Shown: piece after piece, positions 56,868 through 64,000 of the stretch | How positions within the stretch are numbered: the first letter of the stretch is position 1 | Layout of the letters: each line of letters starts with the position of its first letter | NCBI GenBank assembly: GCA_020622165.1 | Contig: JACNMN010000002.1 | Span: 310,001 to 374,000, forward strand | Direction of reading: 5' to 3' | Length of the DNA: 64,000 nucleotides | From: Boseongicola sp. H5 | GTDB taxonomy: Bacteria; Pseudomonadota; Alphaproteobacteria; Rhodobacterales; Rhodobacteraceae | Position numbers and translations under genes: made by a program | The notes under the pieces: generated by a model | What the model saw: only the letters and a program-made list of their open reading frames with translations | Database searches by the model: none | Told to the model about the DNA's origin: nothing

Positions 56868-59855
56868 ATGTCACTTGAAGTGGCCCGTCCCGAGGGCGAG
56901 CGCAAACAGGTCACGGCTGTTTTTTTCGATCTGGTCGGCTTCAGCGAAGTCGCCAGCACCGCGGATGCGGAAGACCTGCAGAACTGGCTTGAAGACTATT
57001 ACCGGATGTCCCGCGGGATCGTCGAAGCCAATGGCGGCGAAGTGACCGAGTATCTGGGCGACGGGATCGTGGCCGTGTTCGGCCTCTCCCGAGCGGACGA
57101 ACTGGCCGCCCTTCGCGCCGTGGATGCCGCCATGCGGGTTGTGGAGACAATTCGCGAGGCCGCAACCGGCGCCTTCGATCTGGCGCTGAGGGCGGGCGTG
57201 GCCACCGGCGAGGTTGCGGTGCGCGCCGGCGCCAAGCGCGAGGCATGGCCGCGGATCACCGGCATGGTGACGACCCTAGCCCAGCGGGTGCAGGAAAAGG
57301 CCGCTCCGAACACCGTCATGATTTCGGAAAGCACCAAGCGGCTGCTGCGCGGACGATTTGAACTCGTGTCCCGCCCGGACCAGACCCTCAAAGGCTTCGC
57401 CGAGCCGCAGACCCTGTATCGCCCCAGGGACACCCTCCGAAACGGCCCCGTTTCGCAATGCGAACTGGTGGGCCGCGACCGCGAGCGCGCGGTCCTGATG
57501 AACGCGGAAAAGCCGGTTCTGATCATCGGTCAGGCCGGGATCGGCAAAACCGCCCTGGTCGGGCATATGGCCGAACGCGCCCCCGCCGCCACCATCCTCC
57601 ATGCAGAGGGCATCAATGGCGGCTCAAGCTATCATCCGTTCAAGGACTGGATATCCCGCCATCTGGGTGAACTGACCCCGGGCCTTGCGGATATCCGGCG
57701 CGGATTTGGCGAGCTTGCCGAACAGGATCATCTCGGACTTGCGCTGATCATGGGCCTGCCGGAAGGTCAGGTGCTGCTCGGCAAACTGTCGAGCCTTGCC
57801 CTCAAGGCACGGATCGAGGCGGCGTTGTGGCGTGCCATTCGCAGCACCCAGTCGGGCGGCCTGCTGGTGTTCGAGGATCTGCACTGGTTCGATATCGCGA
57901 GTTTCGGGGTGATCCAGCACATATTGCACAGCCCCGATCTGGCCGCGTCCGGGATGCAGATCATCCTGACCAGCCGCGAGGATCCGAAACTAGGCCAGCA
58001 TCTGGCCGAGGGCGCCACCGAGATCCTGCCGCTTGATCCGCTGTCGGAGACCGACGCGCATCACATGCTGGCCGTGCTCAGCGGTGGGCAAATCGACGGC
58101 GCGGCCAAGGCGCGGCTGGTGGAGCGCGCAGGCGGCGTGCCGCTGTTCCTGGAACAGCTCTACAAACGCGCCGGGCCCGATTTCGGCACCAGCGAAACGG
58201 TCCCCGAAACCCTGATGGATCTGCTTGCCGCGCGGATCGACGATACCGGACCGGCCAAACCCGTGCTGCAACGGGCGTCGGCCATCGGGCGTAGCTTCGG
58301 CCTGGATATGCTCACCGCGCTGATGCCGGAGGGGGAGGATCCGTCGGCCGCGCTGGAACAGGGGGTCGCGGCCGGTGTGCTTGTGCGACGCTCGGAAGGT
58401 GAATTCGCCTTTGCCCATGCGCTTCTGGCGCAGGCGGCCTATCATTCCGTCCTGCGCAGCACCCGGCAGGCGCTGCATGCTCGGATCGTCGAGGTTCTGC
58501 AGGAGCGGTTTCCCGGCCGTCTTGCCCGCGACATCGCCGTTCTGGCCCGCCATCAGATGAAGGCGCGCCAGATCGGTGCCGCCATCCGGAGCTATCTTGA
58601 GGCCAGCAAGGCCGCTCTTCTGCAAGGCGCCTTCGCCGATGCCGAGGCCCATGCCCGCGCCGCCATCGCGCTGTGCGAGGAGGCCGAGGGCACGGCGGAT
58701 GCCTCCGTCGATCTGGCGATCGCCTGCCAGACGACGCTTGGCTCTATCCTTATGCAGGTGCAGGGGTTCACCGCCGAACCGGTCCGGCAGGCCTTCGATG
58801 CGGTCCATGAACTGGCCCGGTCCAGCCCGTCCAACAGCACGGAAAGCGCGGCCGCGCTCTTCGGCAGCTTTTCCCATGCGATCACCGCCGGCGACAAGCG
58901 CAGGGCCGATGGTTTCTGCGACCTGCTTGGCGACCTTGCCGGCAGGCTGCCGATGGATCGCGACGGGATCGAGGTCGCGCTGGCCGCCCTTGCCACGCGC
59001 AACTGCGGCTGCTTCTACCAGGGCGATTTCCGGACCCAGTTCACCCAGATCGCCGAGATCCGCAAACTCTACCGGATCGAGGACCATGCCGCGATGATCA
59101 CCCGCTACGGGATGGACATCTTCGCCGCGGCCCAGATGTTCGAAGCCCCGGCGCGCGCCTTCACCGGCGAGGTCGACAAGGTGCCCGATCTCGTGGCCGA
59201 GACCGATGCCCATCAGGCGGCACTGAACATTCCGGTGATGCTGCCCTATGCCAAGATCTGGGGCGCGGTGCCGCTGTTTTACGCCGGGCATCAGCGGGCC
59301 GCGCTGGATCGGCTGCGCGATGGCATGGCGTTGGCCGATGAACAGGGCGCGGTCTTCTGGCAGATCACCGGCCAGACCTGGAACTTCATCATGGATCCCG
59401 CGCAAAGCCTGACCAGGGCGGGGCTTGCGCGGTTCAGGGCCAATCTGGAGTTGCAGCGGGCGATCGGCGCCAATGTGGGAACACCCTATTTCGCGGCCTG
59501 CTACGCGGAACGCCTGGCCGAAGCGGACCGGCTGACCGAAGCCTATCAGGTCTCCTCCATCGCGGTGAAAGAGGCGCGCGAAAGCGGCCTGCATTGCTGG
59601 TATGCCGAGATCCTGCGGATTCACGCCCAGATCTGCCGCCGGGACAATCACCCCGGAGAGGCCGAAACGGCCCTGAAACTCGCGGTCGAAACCAGCAAGC
59701 GACAGGGCGCCACGCTCTGGACGCTGCGCGCGCTTCTCGATCTCGCCCATGTGAGCGACCCCAACGAGGTCGATCTACCCGATATCCTGCGCGCCTTCCC
59801 GCCCGGCGCGCAGGTACCGGAAATGCAGCGGGCCAGATTGCTGCTGGCCCCATGA
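56868..59855 (+). CDS. Class III cyclase-AAA ATPase-TPR signalling protein
   Basis: A 995-residue soluble signalling protein. A class III nucleotidyl cyclase domain (about 13-185) keeps both metal aspartates, D21 in FFDLVGFS and D65 in EYLGDGIVAVFG, and R140. It has E61 where adenylate cyclases usually have Lys, R129 where they often have Asp or Thr, and T136 where a transition-state Asn is expected. An AAA/STAND-like ATPase follows with Walker A GQAGIGKT (221-228) and VFEDLHWFD; the C-terminal half is TPR-like helices. It may sense a protein partner. GGGGGAGG precedes the ATG, and the stop overlaps the Crp-like gene by four bases. Confidence 0.85.
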   Translation: MSLEVARPEGERKQVTAVFFDLVGFSEVASTADAEDLQNWLEDYYRMSRGIVEANGGEVTEYLGDGIVAVFGLSRADELAALRAVDAAMRVVETIREAATGAFDLALRAGVATGEVAVRAGAKREAWPRITGMVTTLAQRVQEKAAPNTVMISESTKRLLRGRFELVSRPDQTLKGFAEPQTLYRPRDTLRNGPVSQCELVGRDRERAVLMNAEKPVLIIGQAGIGKTALVGHMAERAPAATILHAEGINGGSSYHPFKDWISRHLGELTPGLADIRRGFGELAEQDHLGLALIMGLPEGQVLLGKLSSLALKARIEAALWRAIRSTQSGGLLVFEDLHWFDIASFGVIQHILHSPDLAASGMQIILTSREDPKLGQHLAEGATEILPLDPLSETDAHHMLAVLSGGQIDGAAKARLVERAGGVPLFLEQLYKRAGPDFGTSETVPETLMDLLAARIDDTGPAKPVLQRASAIGRSFGLDMLTALMPEGEDPSAALEQGVAAGVLVRRSEGEFAFAHALLAQAAYHSVLRSTRQALHARIVEVLQERFPGRLARDIAVLARHQMKARQIGAAIRSYLEASKAALLQGAFADAEAHARAAIALCEEAEGTADASVDLAIACQTTLGSILMQVQGFTAEPVRQAFDAVHELARSSPSNSTESAAALFGSFSHAITAGDKRRADGFCDLLGDLAGRLPMDRDGIEVALAALATRNCGCFYQGDFRTQFTQIAEIRKLYRIEDHAAMITRYGMDIFAAAQMFEAPARAFTGEVDKVPDLVAETDAHQAALNIPVMLPYAKIWGAVPLFYAGHQRAALDRLRDGMALADEQGAVFWQITGQTWNFIMDPAQSLTRAGLARFRANLELQRAIGANVGTPYFAACYAERLAEADRLTEAYQVSSIAVKEARESGLHCWYAEILRIHAQICRRDNHPGEAETALKLAVETSKRQGATLWTLRALLDLAHVSDPNEVDLPDILRAFPPGAQVPEMQRARLLLAP

Positions 59856-60529
59856 CCGGGCGCAGACTGCTGACATACGGCCTGCCGCTTCTTGCCGGCC
59901 TGAAGGAGGATGATCTTGCTGGCATCCCTCTGAAATTCAAGGAAAAAAATCTCGACCCATGGGAGCTTCTGTTCAATCACGAGGACAGTTCGCGCGATGT
60001 CTATTTCCTGCTCTCCGGTGCGCTTCTTGCTGTCTACTGGACCAAGGAAGGGCGGGAGGTGATTTTCTCGCGCTTCGCCACGGGCTCCTATCTGGGGGAG
60101 CTTTCGGCCCTTGATGGCGGCCACCGGTCGCTCGCCGTTGTCGCGCGCAGCCCCGCCAAGGTCCTGATCCTGCCGCAGGCCGCGTTTCTGGACCTGTTCG
60201 ACAAGGTTCCGGTTCTGCGGACCCGGATCGCGCGCGATCTGGTGGCGCGGATCCGGGCGCTGACCGCCCGCAATCTGGAACTCACCACCTTTTCCGTCGA
60301 GCAACGGGTCGCCTCCTTCCTGATCGGGCTGGCGATGGAACGGGGGCGGCTGGAAATCGGCGGTATTCTGGATGACGCGCCCACACATGCGGAGATTGCC
60401 GCCAGCATCGGCGCCAATCGCGAGATGGTCAGCCGGACGATGACGAAACTTGGCCGCCGCGGATTGCTGAAATCCTCCCGCCAGCGGATCGAGCTTCTGA
60501 ACCCCGGCGCGTTGTCGGAAGTGGTGTAG
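59852..60529 (+). CDS. Crp/Fnr family transcriptional regulator, coupled to the cyclase
   Basis: A 225-residue regulator with an N-terminal cyclic-nucleotide-binding domain (about 5-120; FATGSYLGELSALDGGHRS corresponds to the phosphate-binding cassette, where cAMP-binding Crp has GExxxxxxxxRSA) and a C-terminal winged helix (PTHAEIAASIGANREMVSRTMTKL). The Gly-Glu and the following Arg-Ser of the cassette are retained, so it could bind the nucleotide made by the cyclase. The ATG at 59852 overlaps the cyclase stop by four bases, which suggests the two are made together. It ends 16 bases from the convergent transglycosylase gene. Confidence 0.88.
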   Translation: MTGRRLLTYGLPLLAGLKEDDLAGIPLKFKEKNLDPWELLFNHEDSSRDVYFLLSGALLAVYWTKEGREVIFSRFATGSYLGELSALDGGHRSLAVVARSPAKVLILPQAAFLDLFDKVPVLRTRIARDLVARIRALTARNLELTTFSVEQRVASFLIGLAMERGRLEIGGILDDAPTHAEIAASIGANREMVSRTMTKLGRRGLLKSSRQRIELLNPGALSEVV

Positions 60530-60545
60530 GGCAGGCCCGACGGCC

Positions 60546-61793
60546 CTATCGCAGCCGCATCAGCAGCGCGCGCGACGGCTCTCCCGTGGCCGGCAGGCCG
60601 GCGCTTTGCTGATAGGCGCGGATCGCCGCCTCGCTGCGCGGCCCGATCACCCCATCGGCCCCGCCGGTGTCGAAGCCCAGCGCCGTCAGGCGGCGTTGCA
60701 GGTCCTGGCGGTCGGCGATCGTCAATCCGAAACGGTCGGGCGGGAAAGACGCGCGCAGACCGGCCCCACCGGCCAGCCGGTCGGACAGATAGCCCACGCC
60801 CAGGGCATAATTCTGCGAATTGTTGTAGCGCAGGATCACGCTGAAATTGCGGAACACAATGAATGCGGGGCCGCCCGGCCCCGCCGGGATGAGGATCGAC
60901 GCGGCGCCATGATCCGGCAGGCCGCCGCCAGCGGCATCGCGCACCCCGAGGGCCGACCATGCCGGCACGCCGCGCGCAGCCCCTCGCCCGGCCAGCCCGG
61001 TATCAAACCCGTCCGGCAGGCGCACCTCCAGCCCCCAGGGCCGCCCCCGCTGCCAGCCGGAGCCGGACAGGTAGGCCGCGGCGGAGGCCAACCCATCGGT
61101 CGGATCCTCGGCCCAGATATCGCGCCGCCCGTCGCCGCGGAAATCCACGGCATAGGCCTCGAACGTGGTGGGGATGAACTGGGTATGACCCATGGCGCCC
61201 GCCCAGCTTCCCGTCATCGCGCCGGGCGCGACATCGCCGTTTTGCAGGATGCGCAGCGCCGCGATCAGCTGGCTTTCGAAAAACGCGCCGCGCCGTCCGT
61301 CATAGGCCAGGGTCGAAACCGCGGAGATCACCGGAATGTCGCCCCGGCGCTGGCCATAATTGCTTTCCACCCCCCAGATCGCCGCCACCACATGGGCCGG
61401 CACGCCATACCGGCCCTCGATCTCGGCCAGAAGCGCCTGGCGCGCGCGCAGACGGGCGCGGCCTTCCGTGACCTTTTCGGGCGATGCCACGATGGCGAGG
61501 TAATCCTGCAGGCTCCGGGTGAACTCCGTCTGGTTGCGATCCCGCTCCACCACCCCGGGCAGAAAGCCCGCCCCGCGAAACGCCGCATCAAGGGTGGCCC
61601 GCGTGATCCCCCGCGCCTCCGCCCGCGGGCGGAATGCGGCAACCCAGGCATCATAGGCCGCGTTGGGGGAGGGCCGCATCGCGCGATCGGCACCGGGTTC
61701 CCGCATCCCCGTCCGGCGAATATCGGGCAGACATGCCGAGAGAACCGCCGCCGCTCCGCCCAGAACCACCCCGCGCCGCGTCATGTGCATCAT
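60546..61793 (-). CDS. Lytic murein transglycosylase, MltB type, with peptidoglycan-binding domain
   Basis: A 415-residue periplasmic lipoprotein. A lipobox ends at C21 (AAAVLSAC). The SLT_2/MltB catalytic domain holds the catalytic E143 in IWGVESNYGQ, plus GSWAGAMGHTQFIPTTF. A peptidoglycan_binding_1 domain (about 355-415; LQRRLTALGFDTGGADGVIG) follows, as in many alphaproteobacterial MltB homologues. It cleaves glycan strands with formation of 1,6-anhydromuramoyl ends. The start at 61793 is preceded by GGAG; in-frame ATGs one and three codons later are possible. It is monocistronic as far as I can see and convergent with the Crp-like gene. Confidence 0.92.
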   Translation of the reverse strand: MMHMTRRGVVLGGAAAVLSACLPDIRRTGMREPGADRAMRPSPNAAYDAWVAAFRPRAEARGITRATLDAAFRGAGFLPGVVERDRNQTEFTRSLQDYLAIVASPEKVTEGRARLRARQALLAEIEGRYGVPAHVVAAIWGVESNYGQRRGDIPVISAVSTLAYDGRRGAFFESQLIAALRILQNGDVAPGAMTGSWAGAMGHTQFIPTTFEAYAVDFRGDGRRDIWAEDPTDGLASAAAYLSGSGWQRGRPWGLEVRLPDGFDTGLAGRGAARGVPAWSALGVRDAAGGGLPDHGAASILIPAGPGGPAFIVFRNFSVILRYNNSQNYALGVGYLSDRLAGGAGLRASFPPDRFGLTIADRQDLQRRLTALGFDTGGADGVIGPRSEAAIRAYQQSAGLPATGEPSRALLMRLR

Positions 61794-61980
61794 GTTTCAC
61801 TCCGGTTGACAGATGAGCGGACTGTGGCCCGCGGCGCCGGGAGGGGCAAGGCGGCGCGGCTTGGTCAGACAGTGCGCCGGCGCGCCTTCGCCGATCGCCA
61901 CCCGGGCCATGCTTCGACCGGGTTCCCCCCCGGGGGCCGTTGCAGCCGGTACGCCATGACACCGCATGACCGCCGCCGCC

Positions 61981-62694
61981 CTAGCGGCGGGGGCTTGCGC
62001 GCACAACCCGGTTCCGGCCGGCCGTTTTGGCCTCGTACAGCGCCTCGTCGGCGGCGTGCAGAACCTGATCCAACGGGCAGGTGCCGTCATAAAGCTGCAC
62101 CCCGATCGACACCGTGCAGCTCAGATCCTGCCCCGACACGCGGATCGATTGGCTCTCGACGGCGGCGCGGATCGCTTCGGCGCGAAATTGTGCGTGTTCC
62201 ATCTCCTCCCCCGGAAGATAGCCCACGAACTCTTCCCCTCCGAAACGGGCGAAAAACCCGTCGGGTTCGACGCCGCGTTGCAGAATGGCGGCGATCCGGT
62301 GGATAACGGCGTCGCCCGCGCGATGCCCATAGGTGTCATTGATGGATTTGAAGCTGTCGATATCGGCGATCATGATCGCGCCCGTGGTTCCCGCGCCCAA
62401 CACATCGAACCGGCGGAAAAAATGGCTTCTGTTCAGCAGATTGGTCATCTGGTCATGGGATACCAGATATTCAAGCCGCCGGTTCAGGCGATGGATGTTC
62501 AGCAGCATCCCGGCTGTCCACAGCGACGTGGGCAAGGCGACGCAGAGAGGCACCAGCAGCGCAGGAAGAAGCGCGCCCTCCCTCAAACCGAACGGCGCAG
62601 TCAGCCCCGTCAGGATCACCGACGCGCTGATCGAGATTGTCGAGACAATGGCCACGAAGACCCATTTCTCCGTCGTGTTCCTGACCTTCAGCAT
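61981..62694 (-). CDS. Membrane GGDEF-domain protein (probable diguanylate cyclase)
   Basis: A 237-residue protein. Two membrane helices (about 11-32 and 42-66) are followed by a GGDEF domain with DHDQMTNLLNRSHFF-like opening, metal Asp D111 in MIADIDSFKSINDTYGH, and the signature GGEEF at 152-156, compatible with active cyclases. The RxxD inhibitory site that normally lies five residues before the signature is absent. No EAL domain. It would make cyclic di-GMP at the inner membrane. The start is uncertain: ATGs at 62694 and 62697 lie close to GGGAGG, and a TTG further upstream is in frame. Confidence 0.85.
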   Translation of the reverse strand: MLKVRNTTEKWVFVAIVSTISISASVILTGLTAPFGLREGALLPALLVPLCVALPTSLWTAGMLLNIHRLNRRLEYLVSHDQMTNLLNRSHFFRRFDVLGAGTTGAIMIADIDSFKSINDTYGHRAGDAVIHRIAAILQRGVEPDGFFARFGGEEFVGYLPGEEMEHAQFRAEAIRAAVESQSIRVSGQDLSCTVSIGVQLYDGTCPLDQVLHAADEALYEAKTAGRNRVVRASPRR

Positions 62695-62970
62695 CATCCT
62701 CCCGCCGATCCGGAAAATCGGGACTGTCGCCGTAAATGGGCTCTCTTCGTTAAGAAACTGACTATGTCCAATGCTCCGTCCCAAAGATTTTTGCCGCCCC
62801 GGCGGGCTTGCCCACCGACATCCTCACCCCGCCGATCCCGAAGGCGCGTTGTCGTCACATCAAACTGGGGGACAGTGCAGGCGGGCGGGCCACGCGGCAA
62901 ACCACCAAGGCGATCCGACGGCTTTTCGGCGCAAAAGGGCCCGGTAGAGGGCGCCTGCGCCGGAACCGAT

Positions 62971-63057
62971 TGGTGCGCTCGGCGAGACTCGAACTCGCAC
63001 GGGAGTTACCCCACAGCGACCTCAACGCTGCGCGTCTACCAATTCCGCCACGAGCGC
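62971..63057 (-). tRNA. tRNA-Leu (anticodon GAG)
   Basis: An 87-base gene including an encoded CCA end. The acceptor stem is GCGCTCG / CGAGCGC, followed by A and CCA. The D-arm contains GGAATTGGTAGACGC, the leucine-type sequence; the anticodon stem CAGCG/CGCTG encloses the loop TTGAGGT with anticodon GAG. A long variable arm and the T-arm GTTCGAGTC follow, as expected for class II tRNA-Leu. Confidence 0.95.
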
Positions 63058-63130
63058 ACGTGATCACCGGTAGGCCGCGGCTGAATACCCGAGGGATCAG
63101 GGGTTGTGAAGGGCAAAAAAGCGCAATCGA

Positions 63131-63628
63131 TCATGTCGTCCCGCCGCGCCGCGTCCGGCCGATTATTGCAAGGGTGACAATCGTCAGAACCCCCAGCACC
63201 ACGACAACGCCGCCCGCCTCCGGCGTTTCGGGAAAGACGACGCGGTTGATCCGGCGCCCGGGCAGCAATGTGAAGAGCCCGGCGATTCCCATCGACTGCC
63301 AGTAAAGCTCCCGCATCGTCACGCGATGCGTCGCCACATCGCGCCGCCGCGCCGCCTCCACCCCGCGCCACAACGTATACAGCACCCAGAGCGAAAGCAG
63401 ATGGATCGGCCCGAAGGGGCCCAGCATCGCCCAGAGGGCGCTTTCGATGAACAGTCCGGAGCCGGCGACAACCGCCATGGCCGAAACCCACAGATAGCCG
63501 AGGATCCTGTGCACAAGATCGCGCCGACGGCGGTAAATCGCAAAGGGCCCCAGCGCGACGGCGGCAATGACGGCCAGCACATGGACCTGCACCTCGGTGG
63601 GGGCATTCAGGATCGGGTCGAGGGTCAT
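63131..63628 (-). CDS. DUF2306 membrane protein
   Basis: A 165-residue membrane protein of the DUF2306 family, with four hydrophobic helices (about 12-30, 45-63, 70-90 and 125-150) and the conserved EVQVHVLAVIAAVALGPFAI and HRILGYLWVSAMAV regions. Function of the family is unknown; some members show haem- or quinone-like histidines, and two conserved His are present here (H16 and the His before RILG). The ATG at 63628 has GGGAGA 8 bases upstream. The divergent LytTR-family gene begins about 100 bases away. Confidence 0.8.
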   Translation of the reverse strand: MTLDPILNAPTEVQVHVLAVIAAVALGPFAIYRRRRDLVHRILGYLWVSAMAVVAGSGLFIESALWAMLGPFGPIHLLSLWVLYTLWRGVEAARRRDVATHRVTMRELYWQSMGIAGLFTLLPGRRINRVVFPETPEAGGVVVVLGVLTIVTLAIIGRTRRGGTT

Positions 63629-63730
63629 CCGGGATCTCCCTGCTTGGCAAGCGGTTGGACGGGTGGCATGGTCATGCCCATCCGGCCCCGGCCCCGGCCA
63701 CTCCGATTTCGCAAAACCCGTGAGAATTTC

Positions 63731-64000
63731 GTGACCCACCCCGCCCCGCATCCCGCGCTTCGTGAAATGCGGACCCATCTGAGCCACCCCGCGACGCTGG
63801 CCGCGCTTGCGGGCATCGCCGCGATCCTTGGGCTGGTCGGCCCGTTCGACACCGACGAGCTGCTGCGCCTCGGGCCGCGCACGGTCTACTGGCTGGTTCT
63901 TGTGGTGGCGACCTATTCGGTGGGCGTCCTGTCGGCCGCTTTGCTCTGGCCACGGCTGCGGCATCACCTGCCGCGCTGGCCGCTGCTGGGCGTGATCGGG
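63731..64000 (+). CDS. LytTR-family protein, N-terminal membrane part (3' end outside window)
   Basis: The first 90 codons of a gene cut by the right edge. It reads LREMRTHLSHPATLAAL, then LGLVGPFDTDELLRLGPRTVYW and further helices. This membrane-anchored N-terminal region is the one I associate with Rhodobacteraceae LytTR DNA-binding proteins; the DNA-binding domain itself lies beyond the window, so the assignment is partial. Start codons are ambiguous: GTG at 63731, ATG at 63668 or ATG at 63767. It is divergent from the DUF2306 gene. Confidence 0.6.
   Translation, partial: MTHPAPHPALREMRTHLSHPATLAALAGIAAILGLVGPFDTDELLRLGPRTVYWLVLVVATYSVGVLSAALLWPRLRHHLPRWPLLGVIG

Overview
The window is a contiguous stretch of a high-GC alphaproteobacterial chromosome, most likely from the Rhodobacteraceae (Roseobacter/Rhodobacter group). 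The grounds are the recJ - cysteine hydrolase - glpX - hom order at the left edge, a form I aerobic CO dehydrogenase operon, opgH/opgG/opgC, and LytTR proteins of a type I know from this family. No database search was possible, so the lineage is inferred. Genes are packed into operons whose members very often overlap by the four bases ATGA. No insertion sequence, integrase, CRISPR array or rRNA was seen; there is one tRNA.

Left part (1-18.3 kb): recJ (cut by the window edge), an isochorismatase-like hydrolase, glpX, hom and a small lipoprotein, all leftward. Then come a TetR regulator with a clear operator, a P-type cation ATPase, a leftward four-gene BMP-type (nucleoside-like) ABC importer, a divergent Crp-like regulator, a CBS-domain protein and an Hsp20 chaperone, followed by a haem importer hmuTUV.

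Middle part (18.3-46.6 kb): a leftward cox operon, coxC-coxM-coxS-coxL-coxD-coxE-coxF-coxG, encoding the molybdenum-copper CO dehydrogenase, its cofactor maturation proteins and a membrane-bound MHYT-LytTR regulator. Phased direct repeats lie between coxC and coxM. Next are a dipeptide/nickel-type ABC importer split around a divergent XRE-cupin regulator, a GAF-domain protein, and a four-gene exported cassette (two Cys-containing unknowns, an SCO1-like protein and an anchored rhodanese). The leftward opgC-opgG-opgH operon for osmoregulated periplasmic glucans follows, then a TTC38-like TPR protein, a CoA-transferase/ThDP-enzyme pair, a DUF302 protein and a SIS-domain protein.

Right part (46.7-60.5 kb) looks accessory. 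It holds an orphan tail-collar-domain protein and an autotransporter with five tandem 300-bp Ig/PKD-like repeats. After these comes a rightward set: two paralogous proteins of unknown function, a flavin oxidoreductase fused to an acetoacetate-decarboxylase-like domain, and a class III cyclase-ATPase-TPR protein translationally coupled to a Crp-like regulator. This last set is my best candidate for an undescribed system. The right edge returns to ordinary genes: an MltB-type transglycosylase, a GGDEF protein, tRNA-Leu(GAG), a DUF2306 membrane protein and the start of a LytTR-family gene.
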